DNA of 64,000 bases, from contig CM055096.1 in the NCBI GenBank assembly GCA_029204225.1, forward strand, positions 59,163,600 through 59,227,599. The letters run 5' to 3'. Of this stretch, positions 20,484-31,602 are shown piece by piece. Every line of letters starts with the position of its first letter. The stretch's first letter is position 1. Under the pieces are notes generated by a model. It was given only the letters and a program-made list of their open reading frames with translations, did no database searches and was not told the DNA's origin. Position numbers and translations under genes: made by a program. This stretch comes from Diphasiastrum complanatum. Lineage: Eukaryota; Streptophyta; Lycopodiopsida; Lycopodiales; Lycopodiaceae.

Positions 20484-21250
20484 CTATTCTTCTTCTTCCG
20501 TTTTTGGGCAATCCTGCTTCGTGAGCTTGGCTCCAGCTATCATTGGTGTGGCCTTTTCTTTGCAGTCCATCATGTGGTACTGCTTTAGCGCCTTTCTAGC
20601 ATATTCTGACTGACTCAAGTGTATTTTGCCCTTTGTTCGATCTCTTCTGATCTCCAGCCCTAGACATTTTGTTGCTTCTCCAAGATCTGTGATTTTGTAG
20701 CTTTCAGAAATCTGACTTTTCGCGTCTTTGATCAGCATCAAGGAATTTTTCTATCATCAACGAATCATCCACGAAAATGGTCAGTATCACAAAATCCTTT
20801 CCTACTCTCTTAATGTAGACATTGTAGTTTGGTTGAATAGGATTGAAGTCTAGAGACTTCAGAAGACCATCAAGCTTTTTATACCAGGCTCGTGATGCTT
20901 GTTTTAGACCGTAGATGCATCTTTGCAATCAACATACATATTGTCTGTTGTCGGGGTCTTCATAGCCTTCAAGTTGCTTCATGAAGATTTCCTCCTCTAG
21001 ATCTCCATGGAGAAAGGCTATTTTCACGTCAATTTGGTGAATTTTCAGATTGTACTGTCATCTTGTACTGTATGCAAGGAATAGCCTTATGCTTGTCGTC
21101 TTGACCATGGGCGAATATGTGTCGAAATAATCGACACCATATTTCTGCGTGTAGCCCTTCACGACAAGCCTGGCTTTGTAGCGGCCAATGGTGCCATCTG
21201 ATTTCATCTTTTTCTTATACATCCACTTGTAGTCGACTATCTTTCTGTTT
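20484..21250 (-). pseudogene. copia reverse transcriptase of Copia-B
   Basis: Minus strand, several frames. Near the start, about 21100-21240, are [16 protein letters not shown]-like blocks. CIYGLKQASRAWYKKLDGLL lies at about 20920-20860 and IFVDDS, the catalytic F-V-D-D box, at about 20780. KITDLGEATKCLGLEI and YARKALKQYHM follow. At least two frame changes (about 20740 and 20930) and stops break it. Confidence 0.85.
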
Positions 21251-22200
21251 TCTGGCAGTGGCCTCCTCTGACATTGCCTGCTTCCAGAATTTTTCCTCTG
21301 GACTTTGGATAGCTTTTTGATATGTTGTTGGCTCTTTTGTGAAGCTGCAATATTCCTGCTGTTTTATCCCCTGTTCTTCGCAAAATCTTGAGAATTCTGT
21401 GCTTTTGTATGCACCTCCATTGTCAGATCTAAGGATTTGTATTTTTTTCGAGGTGTGTCGCTCTGCAAATGCCACGAACTTCTTGAAGGAATCAAACACT
21501 TCTGATTTCTTCTTCAAGTAGTAGATCGTCGTCATCTGGATGTAATCATCTATGAACGTCAAAAAGTATCTCGAACCTGAGAGCGAATCTATCTTCATCG
21601 GTCCACAGACATCAGAGTGGACGAGCTCAAGAACTTCCTTAGCTCTTCTTCCCTCATGCGTGAATGGATTCCGATGTTGCTTGCCTTTCTGACAAGCTTC
21701 ACAGAACTCAGTTTCAGGCTTTGAAATCTTGAGACCTGTGACAATGTCTTTTCTGCTCATGTTGTACAGGCTCCGCATGTTCAGATGATACATTCTCCTA
21801 TGCCAGAGCTGATTTTCATTTTCTGATGCATTCAATATGCTATCAGAGTTGCTGACTATTTTTGCCTGGTAGAGGTTTCCTTCTCTGCATCCGACCGTCA
21901 GCAACTTGTTTGTCGTCTTCTCGATCGTACGACAAGTGTTGCCGTCGAACAAAACTCGAATGCCTAGATCTGTCATCTTGGAGACAAATAGCAGATCTTT
22001 TATGAGTGATGGCACATAAAGTGCTCCTGGTAGCTCCGCTTGGCCTGACAGTGTTCGCAGCTGTAGAGTGCAAATGCCTTTGATATCGTGTCTGCTCCCA
22101 TCACCTAGAATCACTGCTTTGTTGTTTTCGAGTTCGCGAAAGTCGATCAAGACCTTCTTATTGCAGGTTATGTGTGATGTTGTTCCTAAATCAAGGACTA
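21215..22200 (-). pseudogene. copia protease and integrase of Copia-B with internal deletion
   Basis: The protease start reads LDLGTTSHIT at about 22190-22160. Family members have D-S-G, so Ser is replaced by Leu. Integrase zinc-binding residues are seen in LWHRRMYHLNM and CEACQKGK, then HSDVCGPM (first catalytic Asp) and LRSDNGGAYKS (second Asp). Right after [12 protein letters not shown] the text jumps to [13 protein letters not shown] and [10 protein letters not shown], which belongs to the linker just before RT. The segment with the third catalytic residue (Glu) and the integrase C-terminus is gone, so about 200-300 residues are missing. Confidence 0.85.
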
Positions 22201-22267
22201 CATCGTAGTCGTGTTCAGAGTAGTTTGTTGAAGCTTTATCGAGTATCGTGAAAGCTTCGTCACCTCT

Positions 22268-23120
22268 TTAAGCATCCTTTGATGACTCTGCAACGTTTGT
22301 CTTTTCAGCTTTGTTCTTTCTTTTTGGGTTGAATCTGCAATCGTATGTAGAATGCCCTTTCTTCTTGCAGTGCATGCAAGGTATTGCTGGATTAAACCAA
22401 CATTTGTTGGCCGTATGGCCTGGTTTGTGGCAGTGATCGCAGGAAGAAGATTGCTGATTCGAGGACTTCGTCTTCTTGAATCTTGGCTTGCTTTTGTTTT
22501 TCTTCTTTCCTTTCGTGAAGAGAGCTTTCTCTTGATCACTGCTTCCCTCTCCTTCGTCTCTCATCATTCTCTCATCAGCGACAAGACTGACTGCTTTGTC
22601 GAATGTCATATATGGTAGACTTAGTATGAGCATTCTCAGCGGCTGATAGAACGTCGGTAGAGATTTCATGAAGTACATCAGCTGTTGTGATGCTGGGACC
22701 TGGTGCTTCTGTCCTGATGCAGCGATCGTTTTGATCTTCTCAACGTGCTGATCCAACTGGTTGCCATCCCACCGTATGAATTACAGATGACTGTGAAGGT
22801 GCTGAAGTTGCAGTCCTCACTTCATACTTCTTCAATTTTTCCCACGCTGCATGGCTGCTTTCGCAGTCTTCGATATGCATGGATAGATCTTCATATATGG
22901 ATGAAACGATGATTGCCATTGCGCGCTCATCTTTTTTGATCCATTCAGCTCTCCTCGGGTCTCCCTCTAGAGGCTGCACCTCTGAGAGCTCGGTCACCGA
23001 CCTGATGCCTTCACCCTTTGGAAGCGTTTTGATTTGGAATTTCCAGATTCTGTAATTTGCGCCATCGAGACTGATTGCTGCTCTTGGATTGTTGTAGCCA
23101 TATTGTGTTGTCGGGAAGAA
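22268..23120 (-). pseudogene. copia gag of Copia-B with two zinc knuckles
   Basis: The nucleocapsid-type part reads CDHCHKPGHTANKC followed by CMHCKKKGHSTYDC, two CX2CX4HX4C knuckles that bind element RNA, at about 22445-22330. The upstream capsid part (RAEWIKKDERAMAIIVSSI and AAWEKLKK, 22997-22830) is the UBN2-like gag of copia elements. The frame shifts at about 22750-22790. The first residues lie near 23100, close to the primer site. Confidence 0.85.
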
Positions 23121-23140
23121 TCACTACTGGGATATGAGTA

Positions 23141-23166
23141 GTGATAACCTGTGTGCTCGAATATCA
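23141..23166 (-). promoter_or_regulatory. degenerate tRNA-iMet primer binding site of Copia-B
   Basis: Directly inside the 5' LTR the minus strand reads TGATATTCGAGCAC, close to the TGGTATCAGAGC site used by plant copia elements. A few substitutions have accumulated. Confidence 0.7.
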
Positions 23167-23517
23167 TGTCGCAGAAGCGAGACTGTTTCTTTTTCGTCTT
23201 CGTCTTCTTATTCGCGAACGATTTTGTGTCTTTGAATTTTCTTTTTGCGCGGAAGTTGTTTACAGGATCCCAGACACGTGACTACACATCACAGAACACA
23301 TTCTATTCTAGCAATCAAGACAAAATGACAACACAAGACAAGGAGATGCACGAAAATAGAGCGACTGTATTATCAGTTTAGTTTTTTTAGAGCAAGATCG
23401 TCAGTGTCTCGCTCGTTGGCGGAATGACATTCTGCTCTTTCGTTGTGTTCTGCTCGTTGGCAGACTTTCATGCACATCTATAGTTTCTAGTATTTTTCTT
23501 TCTGCTCTACTCGCTAC

Positions 23518-23589
<72 letters not shown>

Positions 23590-24055
23590 GATCTCTTTAT
23601 TTAGATTTTTTTTTTCTTCATTATTTTTTATGATCCAAAGATGATCGTTTATACCTCCACAGTGTGGAGTTTACAAGATGGCTAAACGTAGAATCACAAG
23701 ATTAGTTAACGCCAATCAACTAGTTAGTTAGTCTTCGTCGTTGCCATTCGTTTCAGCTGGGCGTGAAGTCTATGACTCCAAGCCCGTTGAGCTGCCAGCT
23801 GGCAGCGCGAAAGATTCCTTTTCGTTTGTTTCGTAATCTCTCATTTGCTTTCGTTCTTTTCGTCTCTTTCGTAGTTTTTCGTTTTGCGCCCCTTCGCGGT
23901 TTGCGGTCCTGGAGGTGTGTTTACGATTTACAAATGATTCGTGAATCGTTCGTGCTTTGAGTCAAAGGCACGTTGACTGTCGCGAATTGTTCTCGTTCGA
24001 CCTTCGTTTCTTGTTCGTACTGCGACAAAGTTGCAGGAGTTCACCATTTCTGACA
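23167..24055 (-). repeat. 5' LTR of Copia-B (889 bp) with expanded CT tract
   Basis: Nearly the same as the LTR at 18937-19774, except that the short CT run has grown to about 66 bases (23519-23584) and a few substitutions are present. The two LTRs were identical at insertion, so the expansion, or its loss from the other LTR, happened afterwards. Confidence 0.95.
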
Positions 24056-24060
24056 ACTGA

Positions 24061-24479
24061 TGTAATATATTTGTTGACATTAGACATACTTCCCACCTTT
24101 ATTGTGATACACCATGTGGATTATAAAGGCTCACAGATGTAGCAGTAAGCAGACTTTTTAGCCTTTAGTTTTTTGCACCAAAGGTTTATATATATATAAT
24201 AGTTGCAGTGAATTGCGATTCTGGGGGTATAGCGATTCATTGCCCCCTGCCTAGAATCGCCAAATTTTATTTTAAAATTTTTCAGATAATTTTTTGAATA
24301 TGAAATGAACATTTTCAGGTCCAAATTTTGTTATGAAACTATTGATAATCGTGATTGTCTGTTCTTTCTCTCTTTACTAATACCCATATTGCCTATTTTC
24401 TTCTTTTGAACATTGATTTTGCACGAATCACTGTTTTTTATGACAACGATTCTAGAATGAAACCATACTGAATCGTGTT
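24061..24479. other. non-coding flank of Copia-B
   Basis: The original target continues here. There is a short TA run (24187-24200), then atagttgcagtgaattgcgattctgg, which resembles the ends of the inverted-repeat unit at 17568-18278. No gene is seen. Confidence 0.4.
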
Positions 24480-25030
<551 letters not shown>

Positions 25031-25150
25031 AGATACGTGCAAAAATATGAATATATACAATCTAGTGCTGCAAGGCAAGGAATTGCTCAACTACAATGAA
25101 ATGATAACAATAATATAATACGTAATCATCTAGACACTGTCTCCTCTGAC
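25031..25150. other. unassigned A/T-rich sequence
   Basis: Nothing recognisable lies between the tandem repeats and the possible hAT remnant. Confidence 0.4.
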
Positions 25151-26946
25151 TGGTAGTTAGAGTCATCTGACTTTGTGCTAGAATGAAATTGGGACTCTCT
25201 GTTCGGTGACGAGGTTGATATCAGTGGTGGTGATGCACTGGCTCTACGTCTGCGTGTGCCGTTGCTCCTGCACTTGCCTCTGCCTCTCATCCCAATCCGG
25301 CTCTCTCTTGTCCCTCTCCTCTCCCTATGCCACCCCCCCCTGGCTGTCTTCGATCCCCCACTCTTGCCGCTACCTCTAGGTTGCCCCCTAGCCCGTCGTG
25401 TATGCGTGTCTAAGGTCCCAGGTCACACCCTGCGAAGGCCCTACGAAATGGGATGATGTCTGGCCTGCAGTTGTCTGTAATGCCTCGCTCACGTCTACAT
25501 ACAATGACGAACCCAAGTTCTCTCTTGCTTTGCCTCTGGGGCGCTCTCTAGGCCTAATTGGAGAAAAAAATGGCTCTGCCTGTGTCTCCGCATCGAGGCC
25601 ATGTCAATTGCTACGATCATCTCCCTCAGCTCCTTCCGCATCCCCCCCACAGCCTCCTCCTACTCATCCACCCACTCCTCTTTCTCATAGTCAACTGGGA
25701 ACTCCCTCCTTCCCTGCAGTGAATCCTTCTCATCCCCTCCCTCATCTTCTCTCTCCTCCCTCTCCCCTCTTCCGTCTCCTCCTCTCAACTGCTCTCCGCT
25801 GGCATCGTGCAGAGCTTGCCTCGACATCCATATGTCTGTGTAGCTCTCGAAGGATCTCCTCGTCAGCATCGGACTGTGTCTGGGGTGCTCATGGAATGGT
25901 GGCGGCCGTGTCGAGCATGCAAGAGTCAGGGTTCATCTGCAATCTTGACAAATATTGAGTCATTATATACGTTTCATTGCAGAGCTTATAAAGCGATGAC
26001 GAGAAGCATATATAAGCTAAGCATGGGTAGGGCAAATAAACCTCCAGCAGGCCTCCGTCTCTGCCATATCGTCGTAGCATCCGTGCATTGCTGGACACAT
26101 AGACCTATCATCTGCATTGTTCAATCGACGATTGCCAGTTCCTCTTCTTCGTGTACTGCATGGACCAGCTGCTCCAATTCCTCTCACAAGCAGAAGTTGA
26201 ACAATCCCGTGACAACACTCTCTATGCCAAGCGTTGGAGCTTTGACGTGGAGTTGCCTTAACAACCCCACAATGTCATTAGACGGAGCTGGTCCTCCCTC
26301 TGCTGGCACCGATCATGGCTGAAGACTCCGATTACTCGCTCGAACTTCAACAAGTATGCCTCGATGATGTAGGGGCGCTTAGTCCCACCTGATGACAAAA
26401 TAACGATGCCACGAGTTAGTGTCTATACAAGCAAGATTGTACGGACATGTCCATGGATATGTACCATAAAAATGATCTAAAGATAAAATGAAAATTGCAA
26501 TGTAATACTTGGCCCTACATAGACTCGATTTGTGTACTCTAGCCATCCTCTGTAGAGCTCCTGGTCATCCGCTCATCTGGTGTTGCACCACAAGGGGTGC
26601 AACATGTGGGCTACCGCGTGGATGGGCCTGTAGAAATAGTCCCACCTCTACTGCCAAATGTCTAGTAGCTCTGCCTTCTGCAACACCTAACAACATAAGA
26701 CACATTGCAATCATTAGTTATTTTTCATGCGAGATTACAAGATGAAATGGAAACATAGCACATATAGAGGATAGGAATTGTACCTGTGGCCTTGTCCAAG
26801 CGGGATCTAGTCAGCGCCTCTCCAATGTGGTCCATGAACTCGTATATGAGACCGAGAGTACACCCATCTCGATCTACTACACACAAAACACAAAAAATAG
26901 GCCTCAACACATCAATAAGCTTTGATGCCCATTCCAAAGTAGGCAT
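25150..26946 (-). pseudogene. possible hAT-type (DUF659) transposase remnant
   Basis: On the minus strand the segment 26946-26800 reads VLRPIFCVLCVVDRDGCTLG followed by LIYEFMDHIGEAL. This resembles the conserved stretch of plant hAT/DUF659 transposases (a leucine-valine-asparate block followed by a YEaMD motif). Further down (about 26390-26340) RWDxAPLHH-like text could match the downstream RWD...LHAAG region. A charged, Ser-rich tail ends near 25150-25260. Stops and frame changes are frequent and no terminal repeats were found. It could instead be another decayed gene. Confidence 0.35.
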
Positions 26947-26950
26947 TTAG

Positions 26951-27239
26951 AGACACACTGTGGCATCTAACGACACTTCAATCAGACACCTATAGCTTAG
27001 TTTACAAAGAAGGCCAAGAAAACCACCAAAAGAGGGCACCACTATCATAACTTCTTCTACGTGCCATAATGGCCTAAACTGAAGTTGTAGCCATCCCCGT
27101 AGGCATGAGGAAACACAGTGTGGCACTTTACTTCACTTTAATTCGACACATGCAACTAGTTCTAAACAATCATGGAAATTGAAATGTGTAGGCAACAACA
27201 ACATGGAATCGGAGATTTCTCGCTCCACGCTCGTTTTTA
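26951..27239. other. unassigned sequence with a small local duplication
   Basis: The words cacactgtggcatctaacgacacttcaat (26953) and cacagtgtggcactttacttcacttta (27114) are diverged copies. No gene was recognised. Confidence 0.4.
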
Positions 27240-27429
27240 TCTAGTTTGACGTTAGAAACAAGCATGTTTCCTTTTTTATTTCCATTTGCTCATGGATTTT
27301 TTGATCGTAATATAACCTTTCATGATAAAACAACTTATGAGCGAGTTCTTTCTTCTCAATTTTTACATTATATTCATTTTATATGATTATTTGCTTTCAA
27401 AGCACTTGTTGTTAGATAGGATCAAGCAA

Positions 27430-27840
27430 TGGAATTGTTGCATGTATTCCAACAAAATGGAATGAACAATTGCACGAATTTGAAGAGCCTATTAATGTAT
27501 TTGATAAAATAAACTATGCTATATTATTGTCGAAAAAATTGCACACTAAAATGCAATACAGGAAACCCATACAAATATGGAGTTCCGTTTGAAGAATTAG
27601 ATTTATTACAAAGATATTTTACAAATCTACTTTTCCAATAATGTTGGCATATGCTATAACTGCACGGAAAGCACAAAGTGCCACCGTTAAAAAAAGAAGA
27701 AGCCATCATAGATATAAGATCAAATTTTTTCTATGGGTTCAGTTTGCCATGTTATTTCGAGTGACAAATGAGAAAATTTACTATTAACAATTAGATTAAC
27801 ACCAGAATATTTCCAATCGATATTGATTTTTGTTTGAAAT
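27430..27840 (+). pseudogene. Helitron/PIF1 helicase C-terminus (plus copy)
   Basis: At about 27640-27690 the translation reads LAYAITARKAQSATVKK, matching helicase motif (A-x-T-x-x-K-x-Q-x-x-T) near the end of superfamily 1 PIF1/Helitron helicases. It then continues, in shifting frames, as YxxxxRVT and PEYFQSILIFV before a TGA at about 27837. The minus copy has LTYTMIAHKAQSVTIKEK and PEHFQPILISV with its stop at the same relative place. Stops at several points show it is dead. Confidence 0.65.
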
Positions 27841-27970
27841 AGCAAATGTTTCAAATCTAATACTATTTTTTTATATCTACTTTGATCACTTTCTCCTATT
27901 TTCATATTCTATCTAATCTTTTTATTCCTATTACCTCTTTGCAAATATTTGCAGATTATCACAATAAAAA

Positions 27971-28732
27971 ATGGCATCCGACAATGATTAGGATCCAAAA
28001 GAGGTAAGCATACAAATTTTCTTCCAATTTTATGTTTGTGAATGTCTTTTCTCACATTTACTAAAATGTTTTATCGAATTTTTTAGCTTTTTTGAAAATT
28101 GAAAGTTGAAGCATCTTTTTGTAAGAACTCTTCTGATGCAATTTCGTCTATATAAAAGATCTACTCCACAACAAAGCAAATGTTCTTGCTAAACTCTTGT
28201 GGTATTGATCTAGATATGTACAAAAAGTTTTTCAAAACAATTAAACTCTTAGCAGATTTATTGAATAGAAAAAACAAGATAAAGATGAGTGCATAAATCA
28301 ATATTATGAGATCCAATCGAAGGTACATTATATTTTTGATATTTCACAACATTCTAAATGTTTATCTTCTCTCAAAAAGCACCATTCTAAAAAAAACTAT
28401 GTATGTTATTGTTATTTCAAGTTTTTGAAAACATTTGTATAACATCTTTTACATTTCCATCAATCGTAAAAAATAGATCATTAATACAATATTTTGATGC
28501 AATGTTTAATAAAAATTATTCAACGGTAAGAAATCTGCATTTTGGATACGATGTTTCAATTGATGATTTGAAAGACATGACAAGTGCATAATTGAACTCA
28601 ATTACAATGGATTTTGAAAAAAAATGAAGACATTTGTTAAAAGACGATGCAAAGCTAACAGATAGTCCATTACAAATTGACACAGTTCTTGACATTTTAC
28701 AAAATGAAATTTTTGCAATAATCACAGATCAA
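27971..28732 (+). pseudogene. second gene of the Helitron-like element (plus copy), exons 1-3
   Basis: Exon 1 at 27971-28003 starts ATGGCATCCGACAATGAT, followed by TAG and DPKE, then a gtaagc donor. Exon 2 (acceptor ttttttag at about 28086) includes STTKQMFLLNSCGIDLDMYK-like text. Exon 3 is 28422-28732 (after ttatttcaag, ending gatcaa|gtaaat) with FDAMFNKNYSTVRNLHFGYD at 28490-28550, then DDAKLTDSPLQIDTVLDIL. These exons, their boundaries and even the splice sites match those at 35316-36093 on the minus strand. The early stop and missing 3' end make this a pseudogene. I do not recognise the protein family. Confidence 0.65.
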
Positions 28733-28864
28733 GTAAATTTGTATTGTTATCTACATTTATTAAAGCTTTTTGTTATAGATTTTTTTTGCAATGAATTTGA
28801 AGGATGAACATTATGAAGAGATTCCACATGCTCTTCTTCTAAAGACAATGTTTTAGCCTTTTTT

Positions 28865-30838
28865 GGACTTTTAAAAATATTGGCTCTATGGAAGTGAATT
28901 ATATACTAGATTATGGACTATTTTTAGTATATAAATATATAACTAAAAATAGCTCCTAACTAGTATACATTTAGGTATTGGGCTAATTATTATTAAGGGC
29001 ATGTCTTTCTGGGACCCAAATATCCTAAGTTGTCCTAATGTCTAGACGGTTCCACTGTGGGCGTCTATATAGTATATATAGGGCTCTCATTTATCGACAA
29101 TAATGCATTGATTATTTAGCCTATTTGTATTGCTTGGGCTCTTCGTGGGAGAACCCTTTGCGATTGCTTGTAGGGCTTTAGCCATTGATTACATCCAATG
29201 CTCTTGGTTATTTTTCATGGGAGAATATACTATGATCTACCAACTGTGACAGAGGGAGCAGAGGACGAACACTCAGAAGAAGATGTTTGAGTCGCACCTC
29301 ATTCGAGTGACAAATCAGACAAAGAGAGATTCACAAGCCAGCCTACTGCTACAGTACTTGTAAACCGAAATGGTTCCAGACCTAGCAGAGCTGATAAAGA
29401 CAAGAGCATTGCAGTCCCAGAAGATCTCCTAGAAGGTCGACAAGAGAACAAAGAGCGCCAGCAAGATTTGTGCCAGGCAACTTAGCTTCTACATTAGAAG
29501 AGTTTTGTGGATTCAGTGGAGAACCACAAACATTCAAGGAAATGATTGAATGTCCAGAAAAGGACAAATGGATCCATGCCATGAACGAGGAGATGGAATT
29601 CATGAGGAAGAATCATGTATGGACGTTGCATCCATTACTAGATAAGTGAAAGACTATTAAATGCAAGTGGGTATACAAGTTGAAGTATGGACCGAATGGA
29701 GATATTTCTAAATATAAAACAAGACTTGTAGCGAAGGGATTTTCTCAAAGATATGGTATTGATTATGTTGAGACCTTCTCTCCTGTCGTGAAACATTCGT
29801 CCCTACGTTTACTGTTTCCATATGCATCTGCTTATGATCTCAGGATTCACATCGTAGACGAGAAGACAGCCTTCTTGCATGGCGAGCTAGACGAGGAAGT
29901 CTACATGGATCAACCTCCAGGCCTCATTTCGAATTCACTTCCTACTTATGCATGCAGAATGCATAGGAGTATCTACGGTCTGAAGCAGTCAACGCGACAA
30001 TGGTATAAGAAGAAAGATCAAGCCCTCAAGTCTTTAGGATTCAAGCCACTAGCTGCTGATTCTAATGTTTATGTAAGAATAATAGACGGGAAGATCATCA
30101 TTGTAGCTGTGTATGTGGACGACACTTTGATATTCTGCCAAAATGAAGAGCTTATTGCTGAGGTGAAGTATGACATTTCAAAATACTTCAAGATTGCAAA
30201 CCCGGGAGAAGCCAGATGTTATCTTGGCTTACAGATTGACATGGACTATGAGGGAGGTAAGTTGTACCTTCATCAGTCCAGATATACCCAAAAAATCCTA
30301 GAAGATTTCGGGATGCTGAGTTGCAAGGGAGCAAATACTCCCATGCTTGCAGGAACAGTCTTGACGAATGAAGACTGTTCGAAGACTGAAGAAGAAAGAG
30401 AGTTGATGCAGCTTACACCATGCATGAAGCTGATCGGATCGCTGATGTACCTTGCAGATAACACACGTCCTGACATTGCTTATGCCGTGTTCAAGATGAG
30501 CCAATTTTGTACAAATCCAGGATCAACTCATTGGAAGATTGCGAAACAAATTTTGCAATACCTCCAATTAATGAAGATTTTTGGTTTGTGTTATTCTGTT
30601 GATGCAGGGTTCCAGATGCTTTCCTATTGTGATGCTAGCTGGGCATGTCTCAAGGACGATTGCAAAAGTGTAGGATGCACCATCACGTCAGGAGCAGCAA
30701 TTCTCTGGGTCTATTTTATAGACATTAATATAATATCCACTGAGTCTACAACTAAGTGGACACCTTTTGTTAGAATGGGATCACCACCCACTAATTTTAT
30801 ACATGAATGTATCTTCGTATAAGAGGAGGATAAATTAG
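28865..30838 (+). mobile_element. Ty1/copia fragment (Copia-C), LTR-like leader fused to RT
   Basis: Positions 28865 to about 29240 resemble an LTR (TATA-like tatatatagggctctc at 29073, no coding). The reading then starts in a linker (about 29250-29600), runs through RT and ends in RNase H near 30705. Gag, protease and integrase are missing, so the element is internally deleted. Its 3' end fades into unrelated sequence at about 30705-30838. Confidence 0.75.
29680..30822 (+). CDS. copia reverse transcriptase and start of RNase H, 380 residues open
   Basis: The longest open reading frame of the window. RT blocks in order: YKTRLVAKGFSQRYGIDYVE, FSPVVKHSSLRLLF, EKTAFLHGELDEEVYMDQPP (family DVKTAFL, here Asp is E), SIYGLKQSTRQWYKK and AVYVDDTLIF with an intact Y-V-D-D box at about residues 146-149. 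Then YTQKILEDFGM and LIGSLMYLADNTRPDIAYAV lead into RNase H, where YCDASWACLKDDCKSVGC keeps the first Asp. The frame then leaves the family at about residue 345 (ILWVYFID), so RNase H is truncated. Upstream, a TGA at 29647 separates it from WIHAMNEEMEFMRKNHVWTL. Confidence 0.9.
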   Translation: MKYGPNGDISKYKTRLVAKGFSQRYGIDYVETFSPVVKHSSLRLLFPYASAYDLRIHIVDEKTAFLHGELDEEVYMDQPPGLISNSLPTYACRMHRSIYGLKQSTRQWYKKKDQALKSLGFKPLAADSNVYVRIIDGKIIIVAVYVDDTLIFCQNEELIAEVKYDISKYFKIANPGEARCYLGLQIDMDYEGGKLYLHQSRYTQKILEDFGMLSCKGANTPMLAGTVLTNEDCSKTEEERELMQLTPCMKLIGSLMYLADNTRPDIAYAVFKMSQFCTNPGSTHWKIAKQILQYLQLMKIFGLCYSVDAGFQMLSYCDASWACLKDDCKSVGCTITSGAAILWVYFIDINIISTESTTKWTPFVRMGSPPTNFIHECIFV

Positions 30839-30839
30839 T

Positions 30840-31598
30840 TTTTTTTTTTGTTGCAAAAAATTTAAAATTTTCAAAGCTAAAGAATTATTTCTAGGTCATT
30901 CGAAGAGCAATCTTGAGCGGTTGCATTGCCAACAAGTATGAGAATTTTTATTGTGTACTTTTTACACGTGTGAGGACATTTCAAACAGTGTGAATGATTT
31001 CCTAAGGTGTGTGTGATTTGGACATAGATCTATCTTTTACAAGATACAAACTATCTAGCTTAAAAAACTAAGGCAAGAGCACTTAATACATGCATTTATC
31101 AAAACCTAAGTATAGAATTGGCTTGCTCTCGGGGAGAGAGAGAATGCAATATCAATATCAAGTCTTGGGTAGAGAGAGAATGTCAAGAAAAAACTAAGTG
31201 TTGGAGCACACTCTCTCCAAATTTCAAAAAACTAAGTGTGGACTCAATCTCACTCTCACTCATAGTAGCTCGAGATCTATGAAGAGGGGCAATGGAGCCC
31301 AATGATTGGACCTCTCGAAAATCACCTCTTACTATGATTGGATCACTTATATGTAACCTCTTACATTAATTGGACCATTTTGGTGCATTTTACAATATGA
31401 TTGGTCTAAATTGACAAATGAAATCAAGAGGTGTAATGTCACTAGCCCTCTACCATCAAGCCAAGTGTAAGTAGCCTACACTATCATGAGCTAATCCAAC
31501 TCTAAATTTGGCATAATCACTTAATTATAAGGGTACAATGAGTGGTTTTGAAAGAGGACTCCCAAACTTCAAGATAGATGACTTTTACAATTTTCACA
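30840..31598 (-). repeat. 3' LTR of Copia-D (left boundary uncertain)
   Basis: Begins (minus-strand sense) with TGAAAATTGTAAAAG after the purine tract. It has no coding sequence, and a GA-rich run around 31130-31190 looks like LTR leader sequence. The left limit cannot be fixed because no second LTR copy exists in the window. Confidence 0.5.
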
Positions 31599-31602
31599 CT
31601 CC

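Larger units (their letters stand above)
18937..24055 (-). mobile_element. complete Ty1/copia element (Copia-B) with ACTGA target duplication
   Basis: Two near-identical LTRs (18937-19774 and 23167-24055), both TGTCGC...TGACA, enclose a minus-strand gag-pol. The 5-bp sequence actga occurs just outside both ends (18932-18936 and 24056-24060), which proves a single insertion. Inside the right LTR (the 5' LTR) a degenerate tRNA-iMet primer site is seen, and inside the left LTR a polypurine tract. Order on the minus strand: gag with two zinc knuckles, protease, integrase, RT, RNase H. It is inactive because of stops and an internal deletion of the integrase-RT linker. Confidence 0.95.
27240..28860 (+). 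mobile_element. Helitron-like element fragment, plus-strand copy
   Basis: This truncated copy holds the end of a Helitron/PIF1-type helicase (about 27430-27840) followed by the start of a second gene (27971-28732). Both parts match, in order and exon structure, the longer minus-strand copy at 34800-39670. The second gene is cut at about 28860, where copia LTR-like sequence starts, so the GIY-YIG exon present in the other copy is absent here. Neither copy has recognisable Helitron ends (5' TC, 3' hairpin and CTRR). Confidence 0.65.

Noticed and set aside
25256-25958. A Pro/Leu/Ser-rich plus-strand protein
   Set aside because: The strand is C/T-rich, and several frames on both strands are open. 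No conserved motif is present.
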